From positions 1 through 64,000 of the forward strand of contig JADZCN010000034.1 of assembly GCA_020851565.1 (NCBI GenBank): a stretch of 64,000 nucleotides of DNA, written 5' to 3'. Below the pieces are notes generated by a model. It did no database searches. It saw only the letters and a list, made by a program, of their open reading frames with translations, and was not told the origin of the DNA. Origin of the DNA: Acidobacteriota bacterium. GTDB taxonomy: Bacteria > Acidobacteriota > Vicinamibacteria > Vicinamibacterales > UBA2999. The translations under genes and the position numbers were made by a program. Positions 61,905 through 64,000 of the stretch are shown one piece after another; positions within the stretch are counted from its first letter, which is position 1; each line of letters starts with the position of its first letter.

Positions 61905-63350
61905 TCACTGCACGGCCTTCCGCACCGAGTCCGCCGCGGCCCGGGCGTCCCGGATGACCGCCGCCTCGTCCAGCGTCCGGACGACCCCGTCCTTCAGCAG
62001 CACCCGCCCGTTCACCACCGTCATCGCCACGTCGTCGCCGTGCATGGTGTAGACGAGGTGCGAGACCGGGTCGTACATCGGCACCTGGCGCGGGCGATCC
62101 GTGCGGACGGCGATGATGTCGGCCAGCTTTCCAACTTCGAGGGAGCCGAGCCGGTCCTGCAGGCCCAGCGCGCGGGCGCCGCCGATGGTGGCCATCTCCA
62201 GCGCGGTCTTCGCCGAGACCATCCGCGGATCGCGCGAGACGAGCTTGTGCAGCAGCGCGGCCTGGCGCATCGCCTCGAACATGTCCAGGTCGTTGTTGCT
62301 GGCGGCGCCGTCGGTGCCGAGGCCCAGCTTCGTGCCGGCCTTCAGGTAGGCGGGAACGGGCGCGGTGCCGCTGGCGAGCTTCATGTTGCTCTCGGGGTTG
62401 TGGGCGATGCCCACGCCGCGCTTCTGGAGGAGCGTCACCTCCTCCGGTGACACCCAGACGCCGTGCGCTCCAAGCGTGACCGGTGCCCAGAAGCCGATGC
62501 CCTCGAGGAACGCCACGGGGCGCTTCTTGTAGCGCTCCTGCGCAATGCGGACCTCGTCCTCCGTCTCCGCGAGGTGAATCTGGAGCGGGATGCCGTACTT
62601 GACGGCCAGGTCGCGCGTGGCGAGGAGCGTCGCCTGGTCCAGCGTGTACATCGAATGGGGCGCAATGGACGGGATGACCAGCTCGTCGCCCTTGAACTTC
62701 TGGATGAAGGCCTCGGCGCGCGCGAGCCCCTCGGCCGGCGTCTTCGCGTCTGCGACGGGGAACTGGATGACGGTCTGGCCCAGCACGCCGCGGATGCCGG
62801 CCTCCTTCGCCGCCGCCGCCACTTCCTCCTCGAAGTAGTACATGTCGGTGAAGAGCGTCGTGCCCGAACGGATCATCTCGAGCGCGGCCAGGCGGGTGCC
62901 GACCCGCACGAACTCGGGCGAGACCGTCCTGGCCTCGGCCGGGAAGATGTACTTCTCGAGCCACTCCATCAGCGCCAGGTCGTCCGCCAGGCCCCGGTAG
63001 AGCACCATGGGCGCGTGCGTATGCGTGTTGACGAGGCCCGGCAGGACGATGTGGCCGGTGAGATCCACGCGGTCCGGGGCGCTGAACCGGGCCGCGATGG
63101 CCTCCGGCGTGTCCACGCCGACGATCCTGTTGCCGTCGATGGCCACACTGCCGGGCGTCAGCACGCGGCCGGTGCCATCCATGGTCACCACGGTAGCGTT
63201 GGCGAGGATGAGGGAAACCGGAGTGCCGCTGGCCTGGACCGCCACCGCCTCTTCGGACGGCGCGTTCGGCTTCGCCGGGCCCGTGCAGCCGGCGAGGGCC
63301 AGCGTGACGGCGAGGGCCAGCAACGCCCGACGGGCATGAGCGCTGATCAT
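61905..63350 (-). CDS. Amidohydrolase (TRZ/ATZ, 5'-deoxyadenosine/SAH deaminase-like) as lipoprotein
   Basis: This 481-residue metal-dependent deaminase or hydrolase of the AtzA/TrzN/MtaD group has metal ligands in VNTHTHAPMV, QIHLAETEDEV, LGAHGVW and LGTDGAASNNDLDM; KLADIIAV closes the barrel. Members act on adenosine analogues, guanine or triazines. Unusually, the chain begins with a lipoprotein signal (LLALAVTLALAGC, good lipobox LAGC) and a flexible linker, so the enzyme should be membrane-anchored outside the cytoplasm. It starts at ATG 63350. Confidence 0.85.
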   Translation of the reverse strand: MISAHARRALLALAVTLALAGCTGPAKPNAPSEEAVAVQASGTPVSLILANATVVTMDGTGRVLTPGSVAIDGNRIVGVDTPEAIAARFSAPDRVDLTGHIVLPGLVNTHTHAPMVLYRGLADDLALMEWLEKYIFPAEARTVSPEFVRVGTRLAALEMIRSGTTLFTDMYYFEEEVAAAAKEAGIRGVLGQTVIQFPVADAKTPAEGLARAEAFIQKFKGDELVIPSIAPHSMYTLDQATLLATRDLAVKYGIPLQIHLAETEDEVRIAQERYKKRPVAFLEGIGFWAPVTLGAHGVWVSPEEVTLLQKRGVGIAHNPESNMKLASGTAPVPAYLKAGTKLGLGTDGAASNNDLDMFEAMRQAALLHKLVSRDPRMVSAKTALEMATIGGARALGLQDRLGSLEVGKLADIIAVRTDRPRQVPMYDPVSHLVYTMHGDDVAMTVVNGRVLLKDGVVRTLDEAAVIRDARAAADSVRKAVQ

Positions 63351-63438
63351 GAGCGCCCTGATTCTACCCTGCGCGCGTGAGCGTCGCCGATGCCGGAAGG
63401 CAGTTCCCGTGATGCGCGTTTCGGGTATCTTCTAGTCT

Positions 63439-64000
63439 GTGTTGCGCCTCGTCCATCACCCCGTTGTTCACGACTGCCTCGTTCAACTCCGCGACGCCTC
63501 GACTCCCCCGGAACAGTTCCGCGCGCTGACCGAGCGCATCACGATGGTGCTCGGGGCCGAGGCGCTCGCGGACCTGCCCCAGCGCGAGGTGGAGGTCGTC
63601 ACGCCGCTTGGTCCGGCGGTGGGCCATCGCATCGGCGGGGACGTGGTCATCGTGCCCGTCATGCGGGCAGGGTTGGCGATGCTGCCCGGCCTGCTGCAGC
63701 TCGTGCCCCTGGCACGCGTCGGGTTCATCGGCCTGAAACGGGATGAGGAGACGGCCGTGGCTTCTCGGTACTTCGAGCGGCTGCCGGAGCACCTGGCGGA
63801 CAGCTTCGTGCTGCTGGTGGACCCGATGCTGGCCACGGGCGGGAGCGCGGTCGCGGCGTTGGACCTGCTGAAGCGCGCGGGAGCCCGGCGCCTGGCGCTG
63901 GTGTGCATCGTGGCCGCGCCCGAGGGCGTGGCGCTGCTCGAACGCACCCACCCCGATGTGGCGGTGTTCTCCCCGGTCGTGGACCGGGAACTGAACGATC
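63439..64000 (+). CDS. upp: Uracil phosphoribosyltransferase (3' end outside window)
   Basis: This is the first 187 codons of a pyrimidine-salvage enzyme; the frame is still open at the window edge, and normal length is about 208. It converts uracil and PRPP to UMP. Seen are LRLVHHPVVHDCLVQLRD at the N terminus, VPVMRAGLAMLPG, and the PRPP-binding VLLVDPMLATGGSAVAAL. It starts at GTG 63439 (TTG 63442 is possible). It is divergent from the amidohydrolase; another salvage gene, hpt, lies just beyond it. Confidence 0.93.
   Translation, partial: MLRLVHHPVVHDCLVQLRDASTPPEQFRALTERITMVLGAEALADLPQREVEVVTPLGPAVGHRIGGDVVIVPVMRAGLAMLPGLLQLVPLARVGFIGLKRDEETAVASRYFERLPEHLADSFVLLVDPMLATGGSAVAALDLLKRAGARRLALVCIVAAPEGVALLERTHPDVAVFSPVVDRELND

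Overview
The window is 64 kb of dense, very GC-rich bacterial chromosome. Genes lie end to end, often with ATGA or GTGA stop/start overlaps, and GTG and TTG starts are common. The gene content suggests Acidobacteriota, possibly the Vicinamibacteria: RNase J, an AroDE fusion, a PQQ quinoprotein, an S55/SpoIVB-like secreted protein, ECF sigma/ZAS anti-sigma pairs and sugar-phosphate enzymes. The phylum is an inference from content; no rRNA gene is present.

Left edge (1-1400): one integron-type gene cassette on the minus strand, with a 16-nt leader, a gene of unknown function whose stop lies inside a 75-bp attC, and the start of a second cassette running off the window. No integrase gene lies at the right-hand end, where one would be expected. 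A decayed site and a 7-bp GC-rich tandem repeat separate the cassette from the core genome. 1399-7164 (minus): glcD-like oxidase, aminotransferase, coaD, rsmD, recG. 7165-7430 holds short tandem repeats in opposite orientations. 7431-8960 (minus): two exported or formerly exported small proteins and what looks like a decayed ECF sigma/anti-sigma locus. 9064-17889 (plus): lexA, a DUF3467-like gene, nth, a zincin-like metallopeptidase, rsmA, RNase J, ftsK and a cell-wall amidase.

17920-33974 (minus): a small membrane protein, leucyl aminopeptidase, an AtoE-type transporter, a bactofilin-like membrane protein and scoAB, then the main feature, an aromatic amino acid supra-operon. Read 5' to 3' it is trpL, aroDE, trpE, trpG, trpD, trpC, trpF, trpB, trpA, aroQ, aroF, tyrA. 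It is preceded by a classical transcription attenuator: a 30-codon leader peptide with Trp-Trp-Tyr-Trp, competing stems 1:2, 2:3 and 3:4, and a perfect 10-bp terminator stem with a U tract that runs directly into the aroDE start codon. Tryptophan supply therefore probably controls the shared shikimate steps and the tyrosine branch as well as the trp genes.

34078-43512: two secreted proteins (S55 domain and beta-propeller), an ECF sigma/anti-sigma pair with a textbook autoregulatory promoter, a TPR protein and a sigma-54 activator. 43567-51880 (plus): aroC, def, fmt, rsmB, a PASTA protein, rpe, an acyl-CoA thioesterase, a nucleotide-sugar epimerase, a BamD-like lipoprotein and an exported protein, almost all translationally coupled. 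51888-57836: pgsA, a sugar-phosphate nucleotidylyltransferase, a phosphohexomutase, a PQQ dehydrogenase, a Cys-rich exported protein and tRNA-Gly(CCC). 57837-64000: a D-amino-acid-oxidase-like flavoprotein whose motifs are in circularly permuted order, a beta-barrel protein, deoC and rpiB with N-terminal extensions reminiscent of bacterial microcompartment cargo, hpt, a lipoprotein amidohydrolase and a partial upp.
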